From NCBI GenBank assembly GCA_019843655.1, contig JACDQD010000007.1:23516365-23580364 (forward strand): 64,000 nt of DNA. The letters are read 5' to 3'. Shown piece after piece: positions 63,162 through 64,000 of the stretch. A model generated the notes under the pieces. The model worked only from the letters and a program-made list of their open reading frames with translations. It made no database searches and had not been told where the DNA came from. This DNA is from Lethocerus indicus (Eukaryota; Arthropoda; Insecta; Hemiptera; Belostomatidae). The position numbers were made by a program, and so were the translations under genes. The first letter of the stretch is position 1, and every line of letters begins with the position of its first letter.

Positions 63162-64000
63162 CTAAGTCACAGGATCCAGTGCTAAGAGAGGTTAGGTTTT
63201 GAATCTTGGTTAAAAATTATTTACAGTACAGAAATTCACGTACTCTTCCGGTATGAATATGTTTCAAATACACACAAAAAAGTGATGAATGACAAGATTT
63301 GACCTGTATTATTGCATAAACAGTTGTTCTTAGTACTCTGTTATATTAAATGTATTGATCGATGACAAACAATTTTACGAACCCATTAATGTAATCTATG
63401 TAATTGTATTTAATAATATAACAGCGATAAAAAATTAATTAAACGATCATTTTACACAATTAGATGGAGAACTAATGCGTCTTCTACATTATAACTCATA
63501 TTAATTGCGTATAATATATATTTTATGGTACCTAATGAGAACAAAGACCATTTATTACCTAATACCCGAGTAAAAGTTTACTCGCATAATTTGATTTCAT
63601 TATATTTTAACTTCGGATTTTAACCAAGTTTACATTTTATGTTCTAAGAAGTTTCCCTGAATAGTCGATACTTTTGAACATAAATTTTTTATTCGTTAAA
63701 TTCGAGCTTTTGATGGCTTGGAAAGAAGTTTCTAAAAGTTTCGGGCCCTACCCATAGGAATAAGCTTGACTCTTTGCCTTTCAATGTAATTTGCTTCTTT
63801 CCCATAAATCAAAGACTTTATGTGAGACCGATCACAGATTAGAGGTAATATTACACAGTTCTGGGGAACTTCAGAGCGTAAGGAACAGTTGAAAACTCGA
63901 GTTAAAAACCAAAGATATAAATATTATACGAATTCGCAACCGGCCAATGAACTATGTGTTTGCGACAAGTAAATTCGAATTGTGCTTAATGTTCACAAAT

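Larger units (their letters stand above)
53642..64000. other. intergenic region with no confident gene
   Basis: AT-rich from about 53.6 to 57.7 kb, then more mixed. It contains the MITE-like element, the hairpin cluster and two possible minus-strand exon fragments listed separately. The longest open stretch (60789-61418, minus, 209 codons) has no family resemblance and repetitive, low-information composition. A gene that starts beyond 64000 could cross this region with small exons. Confidence 0.5.

Overview
The window reads as nuclear DNA of an insect, probably a neopteran; I cannot fix the order. The reasons are AT-rich sequence with many (TA)n microsatellites, spliced genes with GT-AG introns, poly(A) signals, and three insect-typical families: an EcKinase/CHK-like kinase, a ZAD-type C2H2 zinc-finger protein and a GILT thiol reductase. 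There are no operons, no CRISPR array, no intact transposase or reverse transcriptase, and no rRNA or tRNA that I can support.

Layout. Positions 1-3240 are AT-rich with no recognisable gene. A decayed EcKinase fragment (3241-3380, minus) lies just downstream of an intact single-exon EcKinase-like gene (3737-4963, minus), so a tandem duplication happened here and one copy died. The surviving copy has Asn where the family has the catalytic Asp (HGN instead of HGD). A very AT-rich spacer follows and contains an old, diverged tandem array with a period of about 180-205 bp (about 7.55-8.97 kb). Next is a two-exon ZAD-C2H2 gene (9244-11174, minus). Its ZAD is split by an intron, so the first exon (11049-11174) has to be assembled by hand; the joined protein is 403 aa with nine fingers.

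From 16771 to 53419 on the plus strand runs one GILT-family gene with five coding exons, all joined at phase 0, encoding 239 aa. Its first exon carries only the signal peptide and is separated from the rest by a first intron of about 34.5 kb. By eye this intron is less AT-rich than most flanking sequence. It holds candidate regulatory islands (homeodomain-type, forkhead-type and CTCF-like motifs), a 14-bp minisatellite, a fold-back element, and a possible alternative first exon near 30.1-30.3 kb. The predicted protein ends in a hydrophobic tail that resembles a GPI-anchor signal, which would be unusual for a lysosomal reductase.

From 53.6 kb to the end there is no confident gene. This part holds a MITE-like fold-back element (54739-54966), a cluster of nested hairpins near 55.4 kb, and two weak hints of minus-strand exons (60307-60346, with near-ideal splice sites, and 63036-63161).

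The three genes show no obvious shared pathway. EcKinases are linked to ecdysteroid or xenobiotic phosphorylation, ZAD proteins to transcription, and GILT to disulfide reduction in the endolysosome and innate immunity. All calls rest on reading the sequence and family knowledge; no search was run.
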